Positions 44,501 to 53,867 of a stretch of DNA of 64,000 nt are shown one piece after another; the first letter of the stretch is position 1, and each line of letters begins with the position of its first letter. The notes under the pieces were generated by a model, which saw only the letters and a program-made list of their open reading frames with translations, had not been told where the DNA came from and did not search any database. Source of the DNA: REBR01 sp033721915 (lineage in GTDB: Bacteria > Pseudomonadota > Gammaproteobacteria > Pseudomonadales > Oleiphilaceae); assembly GCA_033721915.1 (NCBI GenBank), contig JAWWAC010000009.1, positions 11,502-75,501 on the forward strand, written 5' to 3'. Position numbers and translations under genes: made by a program.

Positions 44501-44640
44501 CCTTCGCCAGCCTGCTCACCCTGTTCATTATCCCGGTCCTGTACAACCTGCTGGCCCGCTTTACCCGCCCGGCCGGGGAGATCAGCCGGCAGCTCAACCG
44601 TCAGGCAGAGGCGGCCTCACACAAGGTCGCACCCCACTGA
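41524..44640 (+). CDS. RND efflux pump permease (HAE1-like)
   Basis: A 1038-residue inner-membrane antiporter with 12 predicted helices and two large periplasmic loops. The N-terminus SIRRPVFATVISLLIIVFGVAALLELPVREYPDIDPPQVSV is typical. Helix 4 carries the proton-relay Asp residues in GLVVDDAIVMLENI, and helix 10 the Lys in GLMAKNGILVVEFANQL. The length matches HAE1 hydrophobe/amphiphile exporters. Substrates are unknown. It forms a two-gene operon with the adaptor. Confidence 0.95.
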   Translation: MILSEISIRRPVFATVISLLIIVFGVAALLELPVREYPDIDPPQVSVSTTYQGAAPEIIDTQITEVIESAISRVDGIRSLESSSEFNSSRTTIEFDGDRNVDLAANDVRDALAGIANQLPDEAEPPRVSKASANARPMMWVALRSDRLSPEQLSDFAERNLVDQLSVLNGVADVRIGGQRRYATRIWLDRQAMAARQITVTDIENALRASNVELPAGRIESYNRNFTVRADSRLNTVEEFERMPVRRDGNYQVRLGEVARVALGVESDRSFLRSDGQNAIGLGIIRQSQANTVAVSDRVQETIQRIEPQLPDGVSMLVNYDESVFIRASIQEVVKTLAIALSLVVLVIFVFLRSFRATLIPAVTIPVSIIGAFIGLGLLGFSINVLTLLAVILAIGLVVDDAIVMLENIQRRIDAGEPRLLAAYRGSGQVAFAIIATTLTLVAVFVPISFMGGNVGRLFGEFGFTLAAAVVVSSLVALTLAPMLCSKWLKSHDEAARGHPVFAASERGFEALSRAYHGALRRALNWPALVLSLGIAGLLLALVVFPRIGQELAPTEDRGVFIIPSSAPTGSTAEYTAHHAAKVEDQMQDLVQSGDVERILTIVGFRNDEEGAFTIVRLAPWEQRSRSQQEIVSSLFPKLQQVPGVRAFAVNPPGLGQSSFSQPFQVVIGGPDYDSVKEWSERLLEKARENPNLRDLDTDYEETRPQLNVRIDRNRAADLDITARDLGLTLQTMLASRQVTRYLDRGREYDVIIQAEDADRRTPGDLQDIFMRPRDGGDLIPISAIVESEEFGASPELRRFDRLPAITLSGSLAEGYDLGQALEDINQLAEETLPVEARLSLTGLSREFQEASGAIYITFALAFVVVFLVLAAQFESWIHPLIIMLSVPLAISGALGALWMAGITLNIYSQIGMVMLLGLMAKNGILVVEFANQLRDAGSSVHEAILEGASLRFRPVLMTTISTIFGAIPLVISTGAGAESRAAIGTVIIGGLTFASLLTLFIIPVLYNLLARFTRPAGEISRQLNRQAEAASHKVAPH

Positions 44641-44665
44641 CCGGCCCTGGCGCCGCAGGGAGCGG

Positions 44666-44707
44666 ATCCGTGGTCTATCCTGACGGACGGGTCGACCGGC
44701 CACGGAT
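44666..44707. terminator. inverted repeat between converging genes
   Basis: ATCCGTGG (44666-44673) and CCACGGAT (44700-44707) form an 8-bp stem, with GTC/GAC pairing inside, between the RND pump gene and the converging EAL gene. No T-run is present. Confidence 0.45.
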
Positions 44708-45973
44708 TCAGAGCGTGTCCGGCAGCTCCTGGAGACCGGGAAAGGCGATTTCCGGATGAAGATCCACACAGAGAATCCGGTTACCGCGCCGGGTAAAGGT
44801 CTGGGCGGAAATCGTGACGGTACTGCGGGTGTCCGGCAACGCCACATAAGGACGAGACACATTGATCTGACTCGGGTTGTCGATGGCCCTCAGAAAATAC
44901 TCCCGGTGTGACCAGCTGGCACCCTGTGACTGATACAGGGGATTGAAATCCGGCTTCAGGAAACGCCGGTTGCCGCGCTCGCTCACGGCAACCGGGCCCT
45001 GCTGTATCCCCCTGTGATCCAGCAGAAAACACCGGGCCACACCGGGAATCCTGAGCAGGGGTTCGGCCACAAGCTGCAGAGGCTCCTGCCGCGCCAGGCT
45101 GTGACAGGCCGCCAGGATCTCAAAGCGCAGGTGGCGGAGTTGCTCCTCATGCTTTCGTGCCTGAAGATGCTGGCATTGATTGTAATCCTCCTGAAACACC
45201 CTGAACCGGTCCAGCGTCTCCTGGTCCTGGTTCAATACCTGACTGGGGCGGGCAAAATAAAAACCCTGGTACAGGTCTGCTTCGCTCTGCATGGCAATTT
45301 CCGCCTGCTGCCGTGTTTCCACCCCTTCCACCAGAACCAGCGAGCCGTTCTCCCGGATCAGGCGCACCAGGCTGATAAACAGTTTGCGGGCCGATTCATT
45401 GGCGGCCGCGTGGACCACCATGGCCCGATCCATTTTTACAATAAAGGGCTGCAGCCGCCAGACCCGCTCAAAGTTGGCATCACCGGCACCGAAGTCGTCG
45501 ACAGCGACGCGAAAACCCAGGCGCCGGGCATCTTCCACAAAGTCCTGCAGCAGTTGTTCACTGGCAACGGCCTGTTCCACGATTTCCAGTACCACCTGGT
45601 CACAGCCCAGGCCGGCCTGACGGACCTGGTCGGCCAGAATCCGGGGGGAGATTCCCGGGGCGCCGATGGAGTCGGCACTGACATTGAGAAACAGCCAGGC
45701 GGGTGGCAACTGGCGGGCAAAATTATGCAGATGCTGTTGCCAGAGTTTCAGATCCAGATCGCCATTGTGAGGCTTGCCGTCAGTTCTGTTAAAAATCTCG
45801 GCCGGGCTGACAGGGAGGCCCTTGTGGCTTGGACGTGCCAGAGCTTCCACCCCCACTACCCGGTTGTGGGTGGGGCTGATGATCGGCTGGAAGGCGGACG
45901 CCACTTCAAATTCTTCAAACAGGGATGTCACCGGGGCCTGATGCCCAGGTTCTCTGGTCAGGGTTGCGTTCAT
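44708..45973 (-). CDS. EAL-domain c-di-GMP phosphodiesterase with C-terminal sensor domain
   Basis: A 421-residue soluble protein. I start at MNATLTREPG (45973) with GGGAG upstream; longer frames look non-coding. The EAL domain (about 20-265) keeps its catalytic motifs: GVEALAR, FLNVSADS, LEIVEQ, DDFGAGDANFERV, IVKMDR, EGVET and QGFYFARP, so it is probably active on c-di-GMP. A coiled linker leads to a C-terminal Cache/PDC-like domain (SHREYFLRAI, ISRPYVALPDTRSTVTIS-like segment) resembling the YkuI C-terminal domain. The order EAL first, sensor last, with no membrane helix, suggests cytosolic sensing. Confidence 0.88.
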   Translation of the reverse strand: MNATLTREPGHQAPVTSLFEEFEVASAFQPIISPTHNRVVGVEALARPSHKGLPVSPAEIFNRTDGKPHNGDLDLKLWQQHLHNFARQLPPAWLFLNVSADSIGAPGISPRILADQVRQAGLGCDQVVLEIVEQAVASEQLLQDFVEDARRLGFRVAVDDFGAGDANFERVWRLQPFIVKMDRAMVVHAAANESARKLFISLVRLIRENGSLVLVEGVETRQQAEIAMQSEADLYQGFYFARPSQVLNQDQETLDRFRVFQEDYNQCQHLQARKHEEQLRHLRFEILAACHSLARQEPLQLVAEPLLRIPGVARCFLLDHRGIQQGPVAVSERGNRRFLKPDFNPLYQSQGASWSHREYFLRAIDNPSQINVSRPYVALPDTRSTVTISAQTFTRRGNRILCVDLHPEIAFPGLQELPDTL

Positions 45974-46181
45974 GGAAATAACTCCCGGAGCACGGCGCCC
46001 CGGAATCCGGAGCGTCACAACGTGTCCCTTAATGACAATCGAAAATCGTGCCAAATCGGCACGGAGGGCTAATTTGCAAGGGAAAACAGGCCACAGGTCA
46101 TGACGCCATGCCTTTTCATGAAGCATTAAACAGGCTGACGCACTCTGGCAGTGCGGAAAGCAGCGTGTTTGCCTGAAAATC

Positions 46182-46299
46182 TGTGGATAAAGTTTTTGAT
46201 CGTTATTGGGAAAAACAGAAGCCTCTGAATAGAATCGTTTAAAAACATAATCTTAATACACAAATGCGATTTTCAATGGTCAAGGGCGCCTGTGGATAA
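46182..46299. other. DnaA-box pair in AT-rich region upstream of mnmG
   Basis: The 557-base gap 45974-46530 has no gene. It contains two perfect DnaA boxes in the same orientation, TGTGGATAA at 46182-46190 and 46291-46299, flanking an AT-rich stretch (46195-46265). E. coli has its origin next to mnmG, so this may be a secondary or ancestral origin-like site or a DnaA-regulated promoter for mnmG. Confidence 0.6.
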
Positions 46300-46530
46300 A
46301 GTGGTTAAAAACTTTTTCAGCATTGCTGCTTAACCCACTGTCAGAACTGGAAAATCCCCCCGGGAAAGAGCGATTTTTTCAAAAGTGGTCAAAAAGTAGA
46401 CCGCATCTCGCCAACGAGGCCAGAAACAGGTTACAATGGTCGGCTAATTTCCGGGCCCTGCTGTCTTATAAACAGGTCTGTCCCCTGTTAATGCCGGCAC
46501 CGGGCCTGCGCTTTTTGTCCGAGGTGACCT

Positions 46531-48429
<1,899 letters not shown>

Positions 48430-48476
48430 ACCACTGGAATGGGCAATGGTTTCTTTGACAAGAGCAGTAGCAAGGC

Positions 48477-49133
48477 ATGGATGAACAGCGTCAGTTGCTG
48501 GCCGGCGCCGAAACACGGGGCGTGGCACTCAGTGAAGGGCAGGCGCAACAGCTGATTGCCTTTCTCGACCTGCTGGAGAAATGGAACCGGGCCTACAACC
48601 TCACCGCGGTGCGCGACCGCCAGGGCATGCTCCATCGCCATCTGCTGGACAGCCTGTCACTGGCGCCCTTTGTCCACACGGAGCATCTGCTGGATGTGGG
48701 TTCCGGTGGCGGCCTGCCGGGGGTGGTGCTGGCCCTGTTGTTCCCCCACAGGCGCTTTACGCTGCTGGATGGCAATCACAAGAAAAGCCGTTTCCTGATA
48801 CAGTGCCGTATCGAGCTGGGGCTGGAGAATCTCACAGCGGTCACCGCCAGGGCACAGGATTACCGCCCGGAGGCGCCGTTCAGCCAGATCAGCAGCCGGG
48901 CCTTTACCGCGCTGCCCAATCTGGTGGACTGGTGTGGTCATCTGCTGGCACCGGACGGGGAGTTTCTGGCCATGAAGGGGCAGTATCCCCACCAGGAGCT
49001 GGCGGAGCTGCCACCGGGCTGGCGTCTCAATGACTCTCTGGCACTGCAGGTTCCCGGCTGCGAGGGAGACCGGCATATACTGCGACTGGGCCCCGCTCAG
49101 AGCGAGCCACCAGGCCGTCCCACTGACCAATAA
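48477..49133 (+). CDS. rsmG: 16S rRNA G527 N7-methyltransferase RsmG (GidB)
   Basis: A 218-residue SAM-dependent methyltransferase for the 530 loop of 16S rRNA. The SAM-binding DVGSGGGLPGVVLALLFP is at about residues 73-90, preceded by NLTAVRDRQGMLHRHLLDSLSL, a family hallmark, and followed by LLDGNHKKSRFL and SSRAFTAL. Length and position after mnmG are canonical. Confidence 0.97.
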   Translation: MDEQRQLLAGAETRGVALSEGQAQQLIAFLDLLEKWNRAYNLTAVRDRQGMLHRHLLDSLSLAPFVHTEHLLDVGSGGGLPGVVLALLFPHRRFTLLDGNHKKSRFLIQCRIELGLENLTAVTARAQDYRPEAPFSQISSRAFTALPNLVDWCGHLLAPDGEFLAMKGQYPHQELAELPPGWRLNDSLALQVPGCEGDRHILRLGPAQSEPPGRPTDQ

Positions 49134-49146
49134 AAGGAGCAGCCCC

Positions 49147-49935
49147 ATGGCACGTATCGTTGCAGTGACCAACCAGAAAGGCGGCGTTGGCAAGACCACC
49201 ACCTGTGTCAATCTGGCCGCGTCACTGGCGGCCACCAAGCGCCGTGTGCTGCTGGTGGACATGGACCCGCAGGGCAACGCCACCATGGGCAGCGGCATCG
49301 ACAAGAACGCACTGTCACTGAGCGGCTACGACGTACTGACCAAGCGCCGTGAGCTGGCCCAGGTGCGGGTCCACGCCGAGTCGGGGGGCTATGACCTGCT
49401 GCCGGCCAATGGTGACCTGACCGCGGCGGAAGTGGAGCTGATGAACGAGATCGGCCGCGAGCACCGGCTGCGTCTGGCCCTGCGCACCGTGCGGGAGGAT
49501 TACGACTACATCCTGGTGGACTGTCCGCCGTCACTGAACCTGCTGACTGTCAACGCCCTGGCGGCGGCGGATTCGGTGCTGATCCCCATGCAGTGCGAAT
49601 ACTACGCACTGGAAGGCCTGGCGGCGCTGATGAACACCATCGGCCAGATCCAGGAGACGGTCAATCCGGCACTGGAAGTCGAAGGCATACTGCGGACCAT
49701 GTATGATCCCCGCAACAGCCTGACACTGGATGTCTCGCGCCAGCTGGACGAGTATTTCCAGGGCAAGGTGTACTCGGCGGTGATTCCCCGCAACGTGCGC
49801 CTGGCGGAGGCTCCCAGTTACGGGCTGCCGGCACTGGCCTATGACCGCGCCTCCAAGGGCGCCATTGCCTATCTGGCACTGGCCGGTGAGATTGTCCGCA
49901 AGAGCGGCAGCGGCAAGAGCGCTGTGGCCGTTTAA
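49147..49935 (+). CDS. parA: chromosome partitioning ATPase ParA (Soj)
   Basis: A 262-residue deviant-Walker ATPase. The start ATG 49147 has AAAAGGAG upstream; a longer frame overlapping rsmG is rejected. The deviant Walker A is KGGVGKTTTCVNLAASLA, followed by VDMDPQGNAT and the Walker B-like LVDCPPSL. It binds DNA as an ATP dimer and moves ParB-parS complexes from the origin. It forms an operon with parB 60 bases downstream. Confidence 0.97.
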   Translation: MARIVAVTNQKGGVGKTTTCVNLAASLAATKRRVLLVDMDPQGNATMGSGIDKNALSLSGYDVLTKRRELAQVRVHAESGGYDLLPANGDLTAAEVELMNEIGREHRLRLALRTVREDYDYILVDCPPSLNLLTVNALAAADSVLIPMQCEYYALEGLAALMNTIGQIQETVNPALEVEGILRTMYDPRNSLTLDVSRQLDEYFQGKVYSAVIPRNVRLAEAPSYGLPALAYDRASKGAIAYLALAGEIVRKSGSGKSAVAV

Positions 49936-49994
49936 GAGAACCACGCTACGCAGGGGGCGGCCTTGGTGCCGCCGGCCACGATTTTCGGGATGTG

Positions 49995-50891
49995 ATGACA
50001 GACAAGACCATGGCGGCCAAGAAACGAGGACTGGGTGAACGGGGGCTGGGCGCACTGCTGGCCGGCTCCAGAGTCAATCTGGGGGATGAGGCGCAAGCCG
50101 ATCGCCTGGACGCGGAGCTGCGGGAGTTGCCACTGGATCTGATCCAGCGCGGGCGCTTCCAGCCACGGCGTGATATGGACCCGGAGAGCCTCACGGAGCT
50201 GGCGGAGTCCATCCGCCAGCAGGGCGTGATGCAGCCCGTGGTGGTGCGCCCCATCGGCGAGGGGGATTACGAGCTGATCGCCGGTGAGCGACGCTGGCGT
50301 GCCGCCCAGCAGGCCGGCCTGGACCGCATACCGGCCCTGATCCGGGATGTGCCGGATGAGGCGGCCATCGCCATGGCCCTGATCGAGAACATCCAGCGGG
50401 AGAACCTCAACCCCATCGAAGAGGCCATGGCACTGCAACGGCTGCAGGAGGAGTTCGGCCTCACCCAGGCCCAGGTGGCCGAGGCGGTGGGCAAGTCCCG
50501 CACCACCATCACCAACCTGCTGCGCCTCACGGCACTGAGCCAGGAGGTGCGGGTCATGCTCGAGCACGGGGACCTGGAAATGGGCCATGGCCGCGCCATG
50601 CTCACACTGCCGCCGGAGCAGCAGGTGCCACTGGCCCGGCAGGTGGTGTCCAGGGCCCTGTCCGTGCGACAGACAGAGCTGCTGGTGCGCCAGATGCAGG
50701 AGAAGGCCGGCAAGCCCGCCAGGCCCCGCAAAGAGACCCAGGACCCGGACATCCGCCGGCTGCAGGAATCCCTGGCGGAACGTCTCGGTGCCAGTGTCGC
50801 CATCAACCACGGGCGCCGTGGCAAGGGCAAGCTGGTGATCGAGTACAACTCACTGGATGAGCTGGACGGCATACTGGGTCATATCCAGTAA
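49995..50891 (+). CDS. parB: chromosome partitioning protein ParB (Spo0J)
   Basis: A 298-residue CTP-dependent clamp that loads at parS. The N-terminus KKRGLGERGLGALL is the ParA-stimulating segment. The CTP-binding domain has GVMQPVVVRP, GERRWRAA and ENIQRENLNPIEEA; the helix-turn-helix is LTQAQVAEAVGKSRTTITNLLRL, and the dimerisation domain ends the protein. Target parS sites are in recF at 18050 and 18689. The start could also be GTG 49992. Confidence 0.97.
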   Translation: MTDKTMAAKKRGLGERGLGALLAGSRVNLGDEAQADRLDAELRELPLDLIQRGRFQPRRDMDPESLTELAESIRQQGVMQPVVVRPIGEGDYELIAGERRWRAAQQAGLDRIPALIRDVPDEAAIAMALIENIQRENLNPIEEAMALQRLQEEFGLTQAQVAEAVGKSRTTITNLLRLTALSQEVRVMLEHGDLEMGHGRAMLTLPPEQQVPLARQVVSRALSVRQTELLVRQMQEKAGKPARPRKETQDPDIRRLQESLAERLGASVAINHGRRGKGKLVIEYNSLDELDGILGHIQ

Positions 50892-50894
50892 AAC

Positions 50895-50913
50895 GCGCAC
50901 TTTCCCAGTGCGC
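50895..50913 (+). terminator. hairpin after parB
   Basis: GCGCACT (50895-50901) and AGTGCGC (50907-50913) form a 7-bp stem with a TTCCC loop three bases after the parB stop. No T-run follows. Confidence 0.5.
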
Positions 50914-50919
50914 CATTAG

Positions 50920-50948
50920 TTGATACTGCACCCATTAACGCATATACT
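50920..50948 (+). promoter_or_regulatory. atp operon promoter
   Basis: TTGATA (50920-50925) and TATACT (50943-50948) are 17 bases apart, a near-consensus sigma70 promoter. The implied leader before atpI is about 200 bases with no obvious gene. Confidence 0.8.
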
Positions 50949-51153
50949 TGGGCCCGCTTTTAGGCGTGGTCGGTCAGCCCCCTGGTTGTCGGATCGCAGA
51001 ATTCAGAATCAACCGGTCACAAATGCGTCGCAATCGGGTGCCAGACTCTTGCCCAGGCAAGCAATCGGCTCCGGTCGGTCTTACAGACTGGACCCAGGCG
51101 GGGTGCCGGAAGTGTCGAGAGATGAATAGCGCGGTAATCAGGAATCGGACGGC

Positions 51154-51531
51154 ATGACCATAGCCCGTCCGCCCATAGGTCGCTGGTTGTTGCTGCAGCT
51201 GGCCCTGGTAGGGCTCATCAGTGCCCTGTTCCTGTTCAAGTCGCCCAACAGTGCCGCCTCCTCAGCCATGGGCGGTCTGATTTTCTGGGTGCCCCACTGC
51301 TACTTTGTTCTCAAGGCTTTCGCTCATACCGGTGCCCAGGCGGCACTGCGTATGGTGCAGACATTGCAGTTTGGCGAAGCGGTCAAGCTGCTCTTAACTG
51401 CCGCACTATTTGCCCTGGTCTTTGCAGTGGTGGACCCGCTCGACGCAATGGCCCTGTTGTTTACCTTTGCGGTGATGGTTGCCAGCAATATCCTGGTTCC
51501 GCTGGGGCTCAGGCACTTATCACCGCGATAA
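51154..51531 (+). CDS. atpI: ATP synthase protein I
   Basis: A 125-residue membrane protein with four hydrophobic segments (for example LLLQLALVGLISALFLF and ALLFTFAVMVASNILVPLGL). AtpI helps assembly of the c-ring and is not part of the mature enzyme. Sequence conservation is low in the family, but the position at the head of the atp operon and the topology make the call firm. Confidence 0.9.
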   Translation: MTIARPPIGRWLLLQLALVGLISALFLFKSPNSAASSAMGGLIFWVPHCYFVLKAFAHTGAQAALRMVQTLQFGEAVKLLLTAALFALVFAVVDPLDAMALLFTFAVMVASNILVPLGLRHLSPR

Positions 51532-51550
51532 CGGAACGTGAGAGCACGGT

Positions 51551-52405
51551 ATGGCAGGCGAAACTCCAGAAGAGTATATAACCCATCACCTCAGTAATCT
51601 GACCTATGGCAAGTTGCCGGCAGGCTACGAGCGTGCCGACGGCAGCGTTGTGGAACAGGCCACCTGGTCCCTCGCCCAGTCCAGTACTGAAGCGACGGAC
51701 ATGGGCTTCATGGCCTTTCATGTAGACACCCTTTTCTTCTCTTTCTTTTGTGGTGCGCTCTTTATCGGCCTCTTTCGCTGGGTTGCCGCCAAAGCCACTT
51801 CCGACACCCCCGGTGGCGTGCAGAACTTTGTGGAAATGATCGTGGAGTTTATCCAGGATCTGGTGAAGAGCTCCTTCAGCGGACGCAACCCCATGATCGC
51901 GCCACTGGCGCTGACCCTCTTTGTCTGGGTTTTCCTGCAGAACAGCCTGAAAATGATCCCGGTGGACTACATTCCCGGACTGGCCCACCTGATTGGCTTT
52001 GAGTACACCAAGGCCGTGCCCACCACCGATCCCAACGCCACCTTTGGCATGGCGCTCGGGGTGTTGCTGCTGGTGCTGTTCTACAGCGTCAAGGTCAAGG
52101 GCTTCAGCGGCTTCGGCAAGGAGCTGTCCTTTACGCCCTTTCCCCACTGGAGCCTGGTGCCCTTTAACCTGGTGCTTGAGGTGGTGGGCCTGCTCACCAA
52201 GCCGTTCTCACTGGCACTGCGGTTGTTCGGCAACATGTACGCCGGCGAGGTGATCTTTATCCTGATTGCCCTGCTGCCGTTCTGGATCCAGTTCTCGTTG
52301 CAGGTGCCCTGGCTGATTTTCCATATTCTGGTGATCACGCTACAGGCATTTATCTTCACGGTGCTGACAGTCGTTTATCTAAGCGCTGCGCACGAGGAGC
52401 ACTAA
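51551..52405 (+). CDS. atpB: F0F1 ATP synthase subunit a
   Basis: A 284-residue F0 subunit with five or six membrane helices that forms the proton half-channels. The essential Arg is in SLALRLFGNMYAGE, near residue 223, and the last helices contain FIFTVLTVVYLSAAHEEH. ATG 51551 is 19 bases after the atpI stop. Confidence 0.98.
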   Translation: MAGETPEEYITHHLSNLTYGKLPAGYERADGSVVEQATWSLAQSSTEATDMGFMAFHVDTLFFSFFCGALFIGLFRWVAAKATSDTPGGVQNFVEMIVEFIQDLVKSSFSGRNPMIAPLALTLFVWVFLQNSLKMIPVDYIPGLAHLIGFEYTKAVPTTDPNATFGMALGVLLLVLFYSVKVKGFSGFGKELSFTPFPHWSLVPFNLVLEVVGLLTKPFSLALRLFGNMYAGEVIFILIALLPFWIQFSLQVPWLIFHILVITLQAFIFTVLTVVYLSAAHEEH

Positions 52406-52467
52406 CCGGGTTTCCCGTTATCGCACCACCTTCTTCAACTTAAACCGATGTAAAACTAGGAGTCGTT

Positions 52468-52692
52468 ATGGAACTTATCATCCTCACCGCCGGAATCATG
52501 ATCAGCGCAGGCGCACTGGCTACAGGCATTGGCTTCTCCCTGCTGGGTGGCAAGCTGCTGGAAACCACCGCACGCCAGCCTGAGATGGCACCTGAGCTGC
52601 AGACCAAGACCTTCATCATGGCGGGCCTGCTCGACGCCGTACCCATGATCGGTGTCGGTATCGCCATGTACCTGATCTTCGTGGTTGCATAA
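52468..52692 (+). CDS. atpE: F0F1 ATP synthase subunit c
   Basis: A 74-residue two-helix protein of the rotating ring. The polar loop is ARQPEM and the ion-binding acidic residue lies in the second helix GLLDAVPMIGVGIAMYLIF (Asp, as in E. coli), which points to proton rather than sodium coupling. AGGAG precedes the ATG. Confidence 0.98.
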   Translation: MELIILTAGIMISAGALATGIGFSLLGGKLLETTARQPEMAPELQTKTFIMAGLLDAVPMIGVGIAMYLIFVVA

Positions 52693-52767
52693 ACGAGCCA
52701 GTTCGGGCGCTGAACCGGCGCCCACACTCGCTCAGACAACGCAACCCAACAGCAAGAGGTACGACCC

Positions 52768-53238
52768 GTGAACATTAATCTGACGTTGTTCGGGCAAACA
52801 ATCGGCTTCGCCATTTTCGTCTACTTCTGTGTGAAGTTCGTCTGGCCGCCATTGGTTGCTGCCATGCAGGAACGACAGAAGAAAATCGCGGATGGCCTGG
52901 CCGCCTCTGACCGTGCTTCCCACGATCTGGAACTGGCCCAGCAACGGGCCGCCGAACAGCTGCGCAACGCCAAACAGGAAGCGGCGGAGCTGGTGGAAAA
53001 AGGCAACAAGCGTGCCGCACAGATTGTGGAAGCCGCCAAGGCGGATGCCCGCTCGGAAGGGGAGCGCCTGATTGCACAGGCCAAAGCCGAAATCGAGCAG
53101 GAAAGCCACCGCGCCAGGGAAGCGCTCAGGGCAGAGATTGCCACACTGGCCATCGCCGGCGCCGAGCGTATTCTGGAGACCTCTGTCGATGCCAAAGCGC
53201 ACAGCGAAATGCTGGACAAGCTCGCAGCGGAACTGTAA
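52768..53238 (+). CDS. atpF: F0F1 ATP synthase subunit b
   Basis: A 156-residue peripheral-stalk protein: one N-terminal membrane helix (TIGFAIFVYFCVKFVWPPLV) then a long charged helix (about residues 30-145) forming the right-handed coiled coil. Length equals E. coli AtpF. AAGAGG upstream. Confidence 0.97.
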   Translation: MNINLTLFGQTIGFAIFVYFCVKFVWPPLVAAMQERQKKIADGLAASDRASHDLELAQQRAAEQLRNAKQEAAELVEKGNKRAAQIVEAAKADARSEGERLIAQAKAEIEQESHRAREALRAEIATLAIAGAERILETSVDAKAHSEMLDKLAAEL

Positions 53239-53250
53239 ACGAGGTACATC

Positions 53251-53787
53251 ATGGCAGAGTTGATAACGCTGGCCCGGCCTTACGCCAAAGCCGCCTTTGA
53301 GTCGGCCAAGGCACAGGACCAGCTCGAGAGCTGGTCCGAGTCACTGTCACGTCTGGCCGGGGTTCTCTCTGATCCCGATATGCAGCGTGTCGTGTCACAC
53401 CCGGGGCTGACCGCAGAGCAGAAGATCGCGCTGATCAATGACGTCTGCGGCGGTGATCTGCCCGAGCCGGTCGCCAATTTCGTGCACATACTGGCGGACA
53501 ACCGCCGTCTGCAGCTGATCCCCACCATTGCGCAGATGTTTGCCGGCTTACGCCGTGATCATGAACGCACCGTGGATATCAGTCTTACGACTGCCTTTGA
53601 CCTGACACCGGAACAGGAAGAGAAGCTCAGCCAGGCACTGGCGCGCAAGCTCGACCGCCGTATCCAGCTGTCATCCCGCACCGACCGTTCCATTATTGGC
53701 GGTGTGCTGATCGAGGCCGGTGACCTGGTCATTGACGCATCCGTACGCGGCAAGCTGGACCGAATGGCCGACGCCGTCGGTTCCTGA
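53251..53787 (+). CDS. atpH: F0F1 ATP synthase subunit delta
   Basis: A 178-residue F1 subunit that links the catalytic hexamer to subunit b. The helical N-terminal domain opens LITLARPYAKAAFESAK, and the conserved C-terminal segment is DRSIIGGVLIEAGDLVIDASVRGKLDRM. It follows atpF after 12 bases. Confidence 0.97.
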   Translation: MAELITLARPYAKAAFESAKAQDQLESWSESLSRLAGVLSDPDMQRVVSHPGLTAEQKIALINDVCGGDLPEPVANFVHILADNRRLQLIPTIAQMFAGLRRDHERTVDISLTTAFDLTPEQEEKLSQALARKLDRRIQLSSRTDRSIIGGVLIEAGDLVIDASVRGKLDRMADAVGS

Positions 53788-53867
53788 CAGCGCTTTCAAA
53801 CAGCCCCTCGCCACTGAACGAAAGGCGACGGGCTGTTACTTGCAGATTTAGTTTTGAGGACACAGGC

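Noticed and set aside
44708..46126. Longer EAL protein start at 46126
   Set aside because: The extra N-terminus overlaps the promoter region and has no family match; GGGAG precedes ATG 45973.
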